Source of the DNA: Paenibacillus sp. YPG26
Lineage (GTDB): Bacteria; Bacillota; Bacilli; Paenibacillales; Paenibacillaceae
DNA length: 64,000 bases
Reading direction: 5' to 3'
Assembly (NCBI RefSeq): GCF_023704175.1
Contig: NZ_CP084530.1
Location: 244,501-308,500 of the forward strand
Part shown: positions 28,401-37,546 of the stretch, piece after piece
Numbering within the stretch: position 1 is the first letter of the stretch
Layout: every line of letters begins with the position of its first letter
Position numbers and translations under genes: made by a program
Notes under the pieces: generated by a model
Seen by the model: only the letters and a program-made list of their open reading frames with translations
Databases searched by the model: none
Told to the model about the DNA's origin: nothing

Positions 28401-31400
28401 GAATCTCCCGCGCTGCTGAAGCAGCGGGACTACTGGCTGGGGGAAGTGCTGACAGGTACGCTTCCACAGCTTCGCCTGCCGCTCGACTATTCCCGTCCGA
28501 AGACGAGAACCATGCAGGGAAGGATGTATCGTTTCACAGTGGGGGCGGAGACGGTGGAGTCGCTTCGGGATTTGGCCAAAAGACAGCATCAATCGCTGCA
28601 CACCGTGCTGTTCTCACTCTATACCCTGCTGCTGAGCCGGTATACCGGTCAGGATGACCTGATCGTCGGCTCGCTTGTGAACGGAAGGGAGCAGGCGGAA
28701 TTCCGGCGTACGATTGGATTGTTCATCAATTTCCTGCCGGTGCGCATCCGCGCGCGGGCCGGGATGACATTTGCCGAACTATTGGAAGAAGTCGGCCGGA
28801 GGACGACCGAAGCCTATACCCATGGCGGATTCCCGTACGATGAGATGGCAGCGGCTCTGAACGCGGTCGCGAACCGGTCGCGCAACCCGCTGTACGACAC
28901 GATGCTCGTGTATCACAATCACGCTGCGGGCAGTGAGCGTTTCGAAGCGGGCGGCCTGACATTTGCCGAATATCCGCTTGAGCGGGACTCCTCCGCACTG
29001 GATGTCAAAATGGATCTGTTCCCCGGAGCCGATGGTACCCTGCGCGGCGTGATTGAGTACGACTCGGCGCTGTTCCAGGAGGCGACCATTGCCCGGATGG
29101 CGGAGCATTATTGCCGCCTTGCGGCGCTTGCGGATTCAGGTACTGGTACGGCGGTTGACCACTTCGAGCTGTTCGAGCCCGAGGAGGCGGATGAGCTGGA
29201 ACGCAGACGCCGATTGAACGACGGGGCAGCTTCCGCTCCAAAGCGTCATCTGGCAGTTCGCGTCGCGTCAACGTTCACGGCAGAACCGGTTGCCAAGCCG
29301 CTGCGGGATTGGCTCGCCTCGTTTGGCTTTGCGCCAGATGTGAGTTTTGCGCCGTATAATCAGGTCTTCCAGCAGTTGATGACCGATGCCGATCCGGAGC
29401 AGTGGCCAGCCGGCGGCGCGAGCGTTGTGCTTGTCCGTCCAGAAGACTGGCTTGCGGCAGGTATAGAGGCGGAGGCTGGGCTGGTACGCCTGGAGGATGA
29501 CTTCGAGCGGCTGTTCACCCTGCTTGGCAGCCGGTCCGGTCAAGGGCCGCAGCTCGTAGCGGTCATGCCTTTTGACCGGAACGGCCCGCTTCGCGGTATC
29601 TCACCGGAGGCAGCCGAGGCCTGGCACAGCCGGCTGCGCACGCTTGCCGCGGCGGCGCCGACCGTGCACCTGCTGGATGTAGAAGATACAGCTGTACGCT
29701 ACCGGGTGCGGGAGATTGAAGATCCGGTGGCGTTCGAAGTGGGGAGGATTCCGTATACGGAGCCGTATTTTGCGGCCGTGGGAACGGAGATTGCCCGGGC
29801 ATTGATCGGGTGGCAAGGCCATCCATTCAAGGTTATTGTCGTTGATGCCGACCACACGCTGTGGCGCGGGGTAGTCGGGGAAGACGGCGTAGCGGGGCTT
29901 GTGGTATCCCCGCCATTCGCCGCATTCCAGCAGCTGCTGCTGCGGAAGCGAAGCGAAGGGCATTTGCTGGCGCTGTGCAGCAAGAACAATGAGGCTGATC
30001 TGTGGGAGGTGTTCGAGCAGCATCCGGATATGGTGCTTCGCAAGGAGCATTTCTCTGCATGGCGGGTCAACTGGCAGTCTAAACCCGTGAACATCCGCGA
30101 GCTGGCGGAGGAGCTGAACCTGGGACTAGACAGCTTCATGTTCATCGATGACAATGCGGCCGAGTGCTTGGCAACGATGTCCGTATGCCCGGAGGTGCTG
30201 ACGCTTAAGCTTCCACAAGAACACGAGATCCCGGCGTTCCTGGAGCATGTGTGGGCTTGGGACCGGCTGCGCGTAACCGAGGAAGACCGGATGCGTGCAA
30301 CTGGCTACGATGCGGAGCGTAAGCGGCAATCGGCGGCTAACGCAGGCGAGACGCTGGAGAACTACCTGCAGAGTCTGGAGCTGAAAGTCGGCATGCGTCC
30401 ACTTGCGCTGGAAGAGACGGAGCGGGCGGCGCAGCTGACGGTGCGGACGAACCAGTTCAACCTGAACGGCATCCGGCGGACGGAAGCGGATATTCGTGGC
30501 TTCCTGCAAGCGGAAGGCTCGCATGTATGGATTGTTGAGGCGGCTGACCGTTATGGCGAGTACGGCCGGATCGGCCTCGTGGCTGCGGAGGTGCAGGGGG
30601 AAGCGCTTGTGCTCAGTCAGTTCCTGCTAAGCTGCCGCGTGCTGGGCCGGGGGGTTGAGCAGGCGGTATCGGCAGGACTGAAGCGGATCGCACTGGAGAA
30701 CGGCTGCACCGAGCTTCGCGCTGCCTTCCGGCGAACCGCCAAGAACAAGCCGTTCGAACGCTTCTTAACAGAAGCAGGCTGGAATCCGATCGGAATCCGG
30801 GCAACTGGCGGAGAAGGGATTGAAGCTGCGGCTTCAGGAGACGGAATTGCGGCTTCTTGCCATATCGTACTGTCCAGTGTGCCTGATGTCCCGGCGCATA
30901 TTGACTTCCTTGAAGGTGTACGGCTTGGCTCAGATGAGGCTTATAGTGAAACGGCGGCTGCGAACGGAGGACCTGCGCCGGGAGCGGCGGTGGCCACGCT
31001 GGAGCACTCGGCTGCGGCTGCCGTTACGGCTACGGAAGCTGCAATGTCCACCGTCGCAGGTACCGCTGTTAGTCTCCCAAGTAACACTGCGGATAGCGAC
31101 AGCCCGTTCAGCGAACAGCCATACGATTGGGTAGTGCCGTATGAGAATGAGGCGCTGCTTCTGCATCAGTCGTACGTGCTGCCGCTGCGCTACGCCGATG
31201 CTTCGGCTATAGTGTCGATGCCGAGCGGAGATAGGGAAGGCTCAGATGCGGGTGGCGTCACGAAGCTTCCATACGAGCCTCCGGCCAACGAGACGGAAGC
31301 CGCGGTTGCCGAGCTGTGGGAACTGCTGCTCAGCGGAGGGCCGTACGGCCGCAGCGACCATTTCTTCGATTGCGGAGGCAACTCGCTGCAGGCTGCATCG

Positions 31401-34400
31401 CTCGTATCGCATTTTGTGCGGACATTCGGTATTCGGGTCTCCTTGGTCGACCTGTTCGAGCATGCGCAGTTGAAGCAGATGGCGAAGCTGGTGGCTGGAC
31501 CGCGTACGCAGGCTAGTCCTGAAGAGGCCGCTATGATTAAGGCGGCACCTCAAGCCGAGTTGTACGGGGTATCCTCGGCCCAGCGGCGTATGTATTTCTT
31601 GCAGCAATTTGATCCGGCAAGCACGGCGTATAACATCCCGGCGGTGCTGCGGCTTCATGGAGCCCTTGACCGGAACCGGCTGCGCCTGGCGTTCCGGCAG
31701 CTTGCGGAGCGGCACGAAGCGCTGCGGACCTGCTTTGTGCTGCAGGACGGCGAGCCGTGCCAACGGATTAACATGGAGGCGGTTGTTCATCTTGAGGAAC
31801 AAGCGGCCTCTGGTGATGAGCAGCTGCAGAGAGCGATTCGCGGCTTCGTTCGGCCCTTTGATCTTGAACGTGGGCCGTTGTTCCGCGCAGGGCTGATCAT
31901 AACGCCGGACGGTGAGCAGACACTTGTGTTCGACATTCATCACATTGTTGCGGATGGCGTGTCTGTGAATGTGCTGCTGGATGACTTCCTGGCACTGTAT
32001 GAGGGAGTGAAGCTGCCTCCGCTGAAACTGCAATATAAGGATTATGCGGTATGGCAGCGGGCTGAGCAGGCGTCCGGCCGTTATGAGGAGCCGCTCCGCG
32101 GCTGGCTGCGGCGGTTCGAAGGCGCGGTTCCGAAGCTGGAACTGCCGGTCGATCGTACAAGACCCGCTGTCAAAAGCCAGGAAGGAGCCCAGCTTGTCAT
32201 CAAGCTGGGCAGGGAACAAGCCGACGGGATCACAAGGCTTGCCCAGCAGGCTGGGGCAACACCGTTCATGGTGCTGCTTGCGGCATATGCGGCCTGGCTG
32301 ATGAGGCTGTCCCGGCAGACCGATGTCGTGATCGGGACGCCGGTTGCAGGCCGCATGCTTCCCGAGACGGAGCGGATGGTGGGTGTGTTCGTCAATCCAC
32401 TGCCGATGCGGTTATCGGCAGAGCCTGAGCATACGTTCGTACAGCTGCTCGCATCTGTGAAGGAAGAGGTGCTGCAGGCGCTTGATCGGCAGGATGCACC
32501 GTTCGAGGAGCTTGTGGATCGACTGGGACTAGCCCGGGATACGAGCCGCAGCCCGCTATTTGACGCGATGTTCTCGATGCTGAACATGGCTCACGGAGGA
32601 TTGTCGTCGGCTAATCTAAGCGCCACTCCTGTTTCCTTCGATTTTGGCGTGACCCAATTTGACATCGGCTTGTCGGCACTGGAGGAAGCGGATGGGCTGA
32701 CATTGACGGTGCAGTATGCAGCGGCCATCTATCGGCCGGATACGATGGAGCGCTGGATAGATGCGTTCCTTGCGATTGTGGACAGCATCCTTCGCGATTC
32801 GGGTGTGAAGCTGGCGGACATCGACCTGATGTCCGAGGCGGAGCGCCAGGTCGTGACGGAGCAGTTCAACGCGACGGAGGCGGCGTTCCCGGCTGAGCTG
32901 ACGCTGCCGGACATGTTCCGCCAGCAGGCGGAGCGAACGCCGGAGAGGATCGCGGCGGTGTTCGGGGACGGCGAGTCGCTGACCTACCGCGAGCTGGACG
33001 CTCGGGCGAGCCGGATTGCGCGGACGCTGCTGGACAGCGGACTCGCGCCGGAGGAGCCCGTGGGCCTGATGGCCGAGCGTTCATCGGCCATGCTCGCCGG
33101 GATGCTCGGCATTCTGAAGGCAGGCGGCGCGTATGTGCCGCTGCCACCAGCGTTCCCGGCGGAGCGGCTGCGCTACATGGCGGACGACTGCGGCCTTCGC
33201 ATCGTCTGCACGCAGCGGCAGTGGCTGTCCGCGGCGGAGCAAGCGGCACCGGAGGCACGGTTGCTGGATCTGGACGATGCGGGTTCGTCCGCCAAGAATA
33301 TCGGCGCAGCTGCCGATATTCCCGCAGGCTTGGCGAAGCCGGAGGGACTAGCCTATATCCTGTACACGTCCGGTTCAACAGGACGTCCAAAGGGCGTTAT
33401 GATCCGCCATCGGTCGGTGATCAACCGGCTGAACTGGATGCAGAAGGCGTATCCGCTCGGGAAGGAGGACGTCATCCTGCAAAAGACCCCATACAGCTTC
33501 GACGTATCCGTATGGGAGCTGTTCTGGTGGGCGCTGGCAGGAGCCAGCGCGGCGTTCCTGGAGCCGGATGCGGAGAAGGATCCGGGAGCGATAGCCGAAG
33601 CGATCGCGAAGCATAAGGTAACGACGATGCACTTTGTGCCGTCGATGCTGGCAGCGTTCCTGGAAGCCGCGCAGCAGGAGCCGCAGGAGCTGCTTCGGGA
33701 GCGTCTCGGAACACTGAAGCACGTGTTCGCGAGCGGGGAGGCACTGCACCGGTCGCATGTTGACCGCTTCTACGCGCTGCTTCGTCCGTTGGGTCTTACT
33801 GATGTGAAGCTTATCAACCTGTATGGCCCGACTGAGGCAACGGTAGACGTCACCGTCCACGAATGCGAAGCGGAGAGCGAGCTGGACTTTGTCCCGATTG
33901 GCCGCCCGATTGACAACACATCGCTGTATGTCATCAGTGATGGCGGACAACCGTTGCCGATTGGCGTGCCGGGCGAGCTCTGCATCGCGGGTGTGCAGTT
34001 GGCGGCGGGATATGTGAACTGTCCGGATCTGACGGCGGAGAAATTCGTGCCGCACCCTTATAAGCCGGGTGAAGTGATGTACCGGACGGGTGACTTGGCA
34101 AGATGGATGGCGGACGGCCAGCTTCAATACCTGGGCCGGATCGATGATCAGGTGAAAATTCGGGGTTACCGGATTGAGCTTGGAGAGATCGAACGAACAC
34201 TGCTGCTGCACGATGCGGTATCCGAAGCGGTCGCAGCGGTGCGGGAGGATGGCCGAGGCGGGCAGCGCCTGATCGGCTACATCGTAGCGGACCGGGATTG
34301 TCCGGCGGTTGAACTGCGGAAGCACTGTGGAGACAGGCTGCCAACGTATATGATCCCGGAGGCATTCGTGCAGCTTGAAGCCATGCCGCTGACAGCCAGT

Positions 34401-36161
34401 GGCAAAGCGGACCGCAAGTCGCTCCCAGAGCCGGAGAGCGAGCTGTCAACCGGAACGGCATATGCCGCGCCGACAACGGAGACGGAAGTGAAGCTGGCTG
34501 ATCTGTGGGCCGAGCTGCTCGGCTGTGACAAGGTAGGCACCAATGACAACTTCTTCGAGCTCGGCGGTCATTCTTTGAAGGCGGCTGCGCTAACCGCGGC
34601 GATCCAGCAGCACTTCGCTGTTCGTCTGCCGCTGAAGGATATGTTCGTGTACCCGACCATCCGCGAGCTGGCTGCCCATATTCAGTCAGGTAGTCTGGAG
34701 GCTGCCACCGCGCCAATTCCGCGAGCTGGATCGAAGCCATATTATCCGGCAATGCCGGCACAGATCCAAATGCTGATGGATGAGGCCCGTACGCCTGGCT
34801 CACTGGTCTACCATATCCCGACAGTACTTGCACTTACGGGCAGACTGGATGCGGACAAGCTGAGAGCTTCGCTTGATAAGCTGATCGAACGCCATGAGGC
34901 GCTTCGCCTCACATTCGTACAGGTGGAGGGAACAATCGCGCAGGTTGTCCGTGACCGCATTGAAGCACCTTTTGAAGTCATTGCGCCTTCGGACTTCTTC
35001 GGTAGCGATACGACCGGGAACGAGGTGGATGCTGTGCTGCGTTGGCTGAAGCCGTTCAATACGGCAGAAGGCCCGCTGTTCCGGGCATGCCTTGTTCCTC
35101 GGGGGGAGGAGCGTTATCTGCTCCTGTTCGATATTCACCATGCTGTCTCTGACGGAACATCGGTTGCACTGCTGATGTCGGAGCTGATCGATCTCTATGA
35201 AGACCGCACGCTGCCGCCTGTGCAGGCTCAGATTACTGATTACAGTGAGTGGCTTGCTCATTCACTGACGGCTCAGGAACGGGAGCGCCAGCGTGCTTAT
35301 TGGCTGCAGCAGTTCGAAGAAGCCGTTCCGGTACTTGCTTGGCCGACAAGGAGAGGACGCGAAGAGCTGGCTGATCCGTCTGCGAGAACGGAAGCCGGGC
35401 GGTATCGCTTCAGCATAACCGGAGAGCGTCTGGGTGCGGTGGAACGCTTGGCGCAAGACTCTGGTGCGACCCTATCCATGGTGTTGTTCGCCGCTTACCA
35501 AGCACTGCTTGGACATTGGAATGGAACAGCAGATGTCGTTACTGGCGTGCCAACGGCAGGGCGTTCGCACCCGGATTTGGCAAGAACATCCGGTCTGCTG
35601 CTTCAGACGTTCGCTGTTCGGAACCGGCCGCAAGTAGCGCTTGCTTTTGCCGATTGGTTGAAGGAAGTGAAGGAAAGCATGCTTCAGGCATTCGATCATG
35701 CGGGGCTGACGACGGAAGAACTGATCGGGCTGCTGGATGAACGGGGACAGATTACTTGGGACCCGACCCGTCATCCGCTGTTCGATACAATGTTCGTGAT
35801 GCAGAATATGGACACTCCGCCGGCACAGAGCGGCGATATGTTATGGGAGACGCTGGATTATCGCTTCACCGGGGCGAAGCTGGATCTTGTGCTGGAAGCC
35901 GTGGAACGCGGCGGGCGGCTTGAGCTTGTCTTCGAATATCGCAGCCGATTGTTCCCGGAGGAGACGATCATCCGTATGGCCGAGAACTTCCTGCAGCTTC
36001 TGGAGCATGCAGCATCAGAACCTCAGATGACGCTAGAATCACTGGCGGGGATGCTTCCGAGCGTTCTTCCAGAAGGTACGAAGCCTACGGATTCGTCAGC
36101 GGCTGTACATGATGGAGGGCAAGAAGAGCTGGATTTATTTGCGGAGGATTTTTCGTTCTAA
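25482..36161 (+). CDS. Hybrid PKS/NRPS: KS-ACP-C-FkbH-T-C-A(Ser)-T-C
   Basis: 3559 residues from the TTG at 25482 (GGAGG seven bases upstream; ATG 25515 is an alternative). KS: Cys213 in DTACSSS, His346 in HGTGT, and KTNFGH. A shrunken linker ending LPTYPFERTRCW shows the AT is absent. ACP GGDSI near 724; C with HHLIADG near 930. An FkbH-like region follows (about 1280-1790): HAD motif VDADHTLWRG near 1454, SKNNEADL, FIDDN, and a GNAT-like end with RTNQFNLNG. Then T (GGNSL, Ser1967), C (HHIVADG near 2153), A (serine code DVWHFSLVDK), T (Ser3030) and C (HHAVSDG near 3219). FkbH proteins load 1,3-bisphosphoglycerate onto carriers as glyceryl with loss of phosphate, so this domain appears to replace an A domain. 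Last gene of the operon. Confidence 0.92.
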   Translation: MQQKAWWEEDEMPFELEDAAVESAGTAEPSGVMEETSGRDIAIIGMAAHLPNAEDVRQFWEQLMSSCDAVGPFPESRRGDVESMLAGTKLPKGKVSYYDGAYLEGIDRFDHRFFRLSPKEAALMSPNQRLWLETAWSAIEDAGYGGRKLSGSRTGVYVGYNGDAFHDYKRLIAERDPAALSTAIPGNLSSIVAGRLSYLLDLKGPAMTVDTACSSSLLALHLAVQALRSGECEMALVGGVKTYLLPVDMGIRIGIESSDSRARTFDNSSDGTGGGEGAGAVLLKPLGRALRDRDAIYAVIKGSAVNQDGASVGITAPNVLAQEEVIMQAWRDAAVEPGTIGYIEAHGTGTRLGDPIEIAGITQAFRHYTDRRQFCAVGSIKTNFGHLDTAAGIVGLIKTALTLHHGTIPPMLHFREPNQAIPFVDSPVYVNDLPREWHQENGNPRRAGISSFGMSGTNVHAVLEEAPGAEALYEAEPEGTDRDALRVLALSAKSGAALQRLVERYALFLEEEGPGRIRLRDICYTANTGRGHYDYRAALTADSVGELAGKLRSLAEVLAAAQASGESGYACRSVSSDVWTGRADEPGAAGYTEDELKGLSPGDLCRAYVSGGSWDWTPLYQESDCRKVHLPTYPFERTRCWVAEPAGDEDYRLPDGWADASVSAYSAQTAAEQPEQDFIRLTGRSSSDGGYSDTERIVAEVWGRVLGFAEIGVQEHYYELGGDSILALQIAEQLSRRLSREVNVAGLLAYPTIETLSAHLDESLLAAEAVLDTASVGTDANSAVAASHEGSGQAGADQADWIEHPLSRSQLRIYLASQQAEADLHFNMPMAYAIDGPLDVERLRAAFVRLSERHESLRTTFGWSDAGEPVQLIHPLAVAEVEQQQAVSESDWAGSAAAFVRPFDVSQLPLFRVGVVSASGDRHLLLLDTHHLIADGASLALLLQELTALYGGLALPSSTADYREYVSWQREQAESPALLKQRDYWLGEVLTGTLPQLRLPLDYSRPKTRTMQGRMYRFTVGAETVESLRDLAKRQHQSLHTVLFSLYTLLLSRYTGQDDLIVGSLVNGREQAEFRRTIGLFINFLPVRIRARAGMTFAELLEEVGRRTTEAYTHGGFPYDEMAAALNAVANRSRNPLYDTMLVYHNHAAGSERFEAGGLTFAEYPLERDSSALDVKMDLFPGADGTLRGVIEYDSALFQEATIARMAEHYCRLAALADSGTGTAVDHFELFEPEEADELERRRRLNDGAASAPKRHLAVRVASTFTAEPVAKPLRDWLASFGFAPDVSFAPYNQVFQQLMTDADPEQWPAGGASVVLVRPEDWLAAGIEAEAGLVRLEDDFERLFTLLGSRSGQGPQLVAVMPFDRNGPLRGISPEAAEAWHSRLRTLAAAAPTVHLLDVEDTAVRYRVREIEDPVAFEVGRIPYTEPYFAAVGTEIARALIGWQGHPFKVIVVDADHTLWRGVVGEDGVAGLVVSPPFAAFQQLLLRKRSEGHLLALCSKNNEADLWEVFEQHPDMVLRKEHFSAWRVNWQSKPVNIRELAEELNLGLDSFMFIDDNAAECLATMSVCPEVLTLKLPQEHEIPAFLEHVWAWDRLRVTEEDRMRATGYDAERKRQSAANAGETLENYLQSLELKVGMRPLALEETERAAQLTVRTNQFNLNGIRRTEADIRGFLQAEGSHVWIVEAADRYGEYGRIGLVAAEVQGEALVLSQFLLSCRVLGRGVEQAVSAGLKRIALENGCTELRAAFRRTAKNKPFERFLTEAGWNPIGIRATGGEGIEAAASGDGIAASCHIVLSSVPDVPAHIDFLEGVRLGSDEAYSETAAANGGPAPGAAVATLEHSAAAAVTATEAAMSTVAGTAVSLPSNTADSDSPFSEQPYDWVVPYENEALLLHQSYVLPLRYADASAIVSMPSGDREGSDAGGVTKLPYEPPANETEAAVAELWELLLSGGPYGRSDHFFDCGGNSLQAASLVSHFVRTFGIRVSLVDLFEHAQLKQMAKLVAGPRTQASPEEAAMIKAAPQAELYGVSSAQRRMYFLQQFDPASTAYNIPAVLRLHGALDRNRLRLAFRQLAERHEALRTCFVLQDGEPCQRINMEAVVHLEEQAASGDEQLQRAIRGFVRPFDLERGPLFRAGLIITPDGEQTLVFDIHHIVADGVSVNVLLDDFLALYEGVKLPPLKLQYKDYAVWQRAEQASGRYEEPLRGWLRRFEGAVPKLELPVDRTRPAVKSQEGAQLVIKLGREQADGITRLAQQAGATPFMVLLAAYAAWLMRLSRQTDVVIGTPVAGRMLPETERMVGVFVNPLPMRLSAEPEHTFVQLLASVKEEVLQALDRQDAPFEELVDRLGLARDTSRSPLFDAMFSMLNMAHGGLSSANLSATPVSFDFGVTQFDIGLSALEEADGLTLTVQYAAAIYRPDTMERWIDAFLAIVDSILRDSGVKLADIDLMSEAERQVVTEQFNATEAAFPAELTLPDMFRQQAERTPERIAAVFGDGESLTYRELDARASRIARTLLDSGLAPEEPVGLMAERSSAMLAGMLGILKAGGAYVPLPPAFPAERLRYMADDCGLRIVCTQRQWLSAAEQAAPEARLLDLDDAGSSAKNIGAAADIPAGLAKPEGLAYILYTSGSTGRPKGVMIRHRSVINRLNWMQKAYPLGKEDVILQKTPYSFDVSVWELFWWALAGASAAFLEPDAEKDPGAIAEAIAKHKVTTMHFVPSMLAAFLEAAQQEPQELLRERLGTLKHVFASGEALHRSHVDRFYALLRPLGLTDVKLINLYGPTEATVDVTVHECEAESELDFVPIGRPIDNTSLYVISDGGQPLPIGVPGELCIAGVQLAAGYVNCPDLTAEKFVPHPYKPGEVMYRTGDLARWMADGQLQYLGRIDDQVKIRGYRIELGEIERTLLLHDAVSEAVAAVREDGRGGQRLIGYIVADRDCPAVELRKHCGDRLPTYMIPEAFVQLEAMPLTASGKADRKSLPEPESELSTGTAYAAPTTETEVKLADLWAELLGCDKVGTNDNFFELGGHSLKAAALTAAIQQHFAVRLPLKDMFVYPTIRELAAHIQSGSLEAATAPIPRAGSKPYYPAMPAQIQMLMDEARTPGSLVYHIPTVLALTGRLDADKLRASLDKLIERHEALRLTFVQVEGTIAQVVRDRIEAPFEVIAPSDFFGSDTTGNEVDAVLRWLKPFNTAEGPLFRACLVPRGEERYLLLFDIHHAVSDGTSVALLMSELIDLYEDRTLPPVQAQITDYSEWLAHSLTAQERERQRAYWLQQFEEAVPVLAWPTRRGREELADPSARTEAGRYRFSITGERLGAVERLAQDSGATLSMVLFAAYQALLGHWNGTADVVTGVPTAGRSHPDLARTSGLLLQTFAVRNRPQVALAFADWLKEVKESMLQAFDHAGLTTEELIGLLDERGQITWDPTRHPLFDTMFVMQNMDTPPAQSGDMLWETLDYRFTGAKLDLVLEAVERGGRLELVFEYRSRLFPEETIIRMAENFLQLLEHAASEPQMTLESLAGMLPSVLPEGTKPTDSSAAVHDGGQEELDLFAEDFSF
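32817..34574 (+). repeat. Serine A-T module, copy 3 of 3
   Basis: Nearly identical over 1758 bases to the module at 19701-21458, and over the shared parts to 16335-18239, although it lies in a different gene more than 11 kb away. This suggests recent duplication or gene conversion. The serine pocket is unchanged. Confidence 0.9.
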
Positions 36162-36175
36162 CAAGCTATTATATC

Positions 36176-36216
36176 GGGAGAGGATGAGCGGCAGCCGCTC
36201 ATCCCCTCCCTTTCTC
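36176..36216 (+). terminator. Operon terminator
   Basis: A 16-bp stem with one A.C mismatch and a CAG loop (GGATGAGCGG / CCGCTCATCC at its core), followed by TTTCT. It lies 15 bases after the stop of the 3559-residue synthetase and closes the biosynthetic operon. Confidence 0.85.
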
Positions 36217-36248
36217 ATTATGCAGGCGGGCTAACATTCAGTGCCGAT

Positions 36249-36767
36249 TCAGATCAAACCGTTCTTGTGCAGAACGCCTAAATAAGCTTCATATGACTTG
36301 TTCCCTATGTAACCTTTCTCTGGCGGAATACCCTTAAGTATGATTAACTCGTGTAATAGCTTTTCGCTTATGCCTTGTAAAGTAAATGAAGAAACATGCT
36401 CTCCATCCGCACTTTCGAGTACTAGTTGAAGGAGCCTTCCCTCTTGAATATCTCTCCAGAACAACTCCGATTCCGTAATTCCGGATTTAGAAATGGACTT
36501 ATCAGCATTCAACTGTCGAAGCTCGGCATGCATACTCCGGTCGCTATCATTAAAGAGAGTGGACAGCACATTACTATCATTTACCCTATAGCATTTAGTA
36601 ATGTGGTCATAGTTAACAAGGGGGTCTTTCATCAAATCGGCTACGACTTCCTTATCAATCTCGATAACATTGTATTTATCTCTAAGTCTTCTATCCGCCT
36701 CTTCGACTGAATACCTGAACGGCAGTGTGGACTTCTTAAAAAGCATATCAAGCTCATTTATCCGCAT
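36249..36767 (-). CDS. Hypothetical protein, 172 aa
   Basis: A soluble, charged 172-residue protein with no signal peptide or membrane helix and no family I recognise. The ATG at 36767 has GGAGG five bases upstream, a strong initiation site. Base composition is lower in G+C than the adjacent NRPS gene. It faces the operon terminator and lies downstream of the uracil-DNA glycosylase gene on the same strand, 76 bases apart. Confidence 0.7.
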   Translation of the reverse strand: MRINELDMLFKKSTLPFRYSVEEADRRLRDKYNVIEIDKEVVADLMKDPLVNYDHITKCYRVNDSNVLSTLFNDSDRSMHAELRQLNADKSISKSGITESELFWRDIQEGRLLQLVLESADGEHVSSFTLQGISEKLLHELIILKGIPPEKGYIGNKSYEAYLGVLHKNGLI

Positions 36768-36843
36768 TAGAACCTCCTGCTAGGGGTTGGTAAATTGTGG
36801 TATAAAATCATTTTAAATGATTCATTACCTCTCTGCAAAATGA

Positions 36844-37437
36844 TCAGCTTAATCTGCTTTTTTCTTCAAGTTTCTCCCATTTCTTCTTCAGACTTATCAA
36901 GTCTTCCACAAAGAACCGAAGTAGATTAGGTCGTCTCCTTACTGCAAGCGGATGATAGGTGAAGCCAATGGGTGTAGCCTGGAACTCCTGCCAGCTGCCC
37001 CGTAATTCCTTGACACTGACACCTTCCCGGCCTGGGAGCAGTGCTTCCGCTACAACATTGCCAAATCCGAACAATACCAGTGGCTCCTTCTGAGAAATCT
37101 GAGAATTTAAATGCGGGAGACACGCCGCTCTAGCCTCGGGTTTATGGTAAGCACGGAGAGGCCTGCATTTCAGCAAATAGGTGACATACACATCATGTAC
37201 TTCAATTCCGGCTTCCCGCAAGCCGAGTTGGAGGGTCTCCCGGGTCCCGCATAAAAAAGAGTTCCCTTCCCGGTCCTCCCGGGCTCCGGGATTGTCCAGA
37301 ATCAACATCAACGGGGCAGCCGGATTCCCTTCACCCCAAATGACACGGCTCCGCTGCTTGGATAATTCACAGCTTTCACAATGCTCTATACCCTGGGGCG
37401 CTGGCTCCTCAGGCAAAATTACATAGGAATGCTCCAT
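36844..37437 (-). CDS. Uracil-DNA glycosylase, family 4/5-like
   Basis: A 197-residue protein expected to remove uracil from DNA as the first step of base-excision repair. The paired cysteines CESC near residue 20, GEGNPAAPLMLILDNPG with EDREG, then VYVTYLLKCRP and ACLPHL follow the order seen in Fe-S-type uracil-DNA glycosylases, whose four Cys hold a 4Fe-4S cluster. The late YHPLAVRRRPNL is the loop carrying the conserved His. It differs from the textbook GEAPG in having LDNPG. The ATG at 37437 has AAGGAG about 15 bases upstream, rather far. Confidence 0.8.
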   Translation of the reverse strand: MEHSYVILPEEPAPQGIEHCESCELSKQRSRVIWGEGNPAAPLMLILDNPGAREDREGNSFLCGTRETLQLGLREAGIEVHDVYVTYLLKCRPLRAYHKPEARAACLPHLNSQISQKEPLVLFGFGNVVAEALLPGREGVSVKELRGSWQEFQATPIGFTYHPLAVRRRPNLLRFFVEDLISLKKKWEKLEEKSRLS

Positions 37438-37546
37438 CGTCTTGTTCTTGCAGCTCCTTCCCTTTCACAGTCAATGAATCTATTATGCCCATCCGAGGCA
37501 ATAATTTGTCCCCGAAGAGAAGAAGCGCTTGCCCACTATGAAATCG

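Noticed and set aside
28154..28657. Long open frames inside and opposite the NRPS genes (for example 28154-28657, 20259-21095, 33375-34325)
   Set aside because: They are shadows of G+C-rich coding sequence, recur at the same place in each serine module copy, and lack their own initiation sites.
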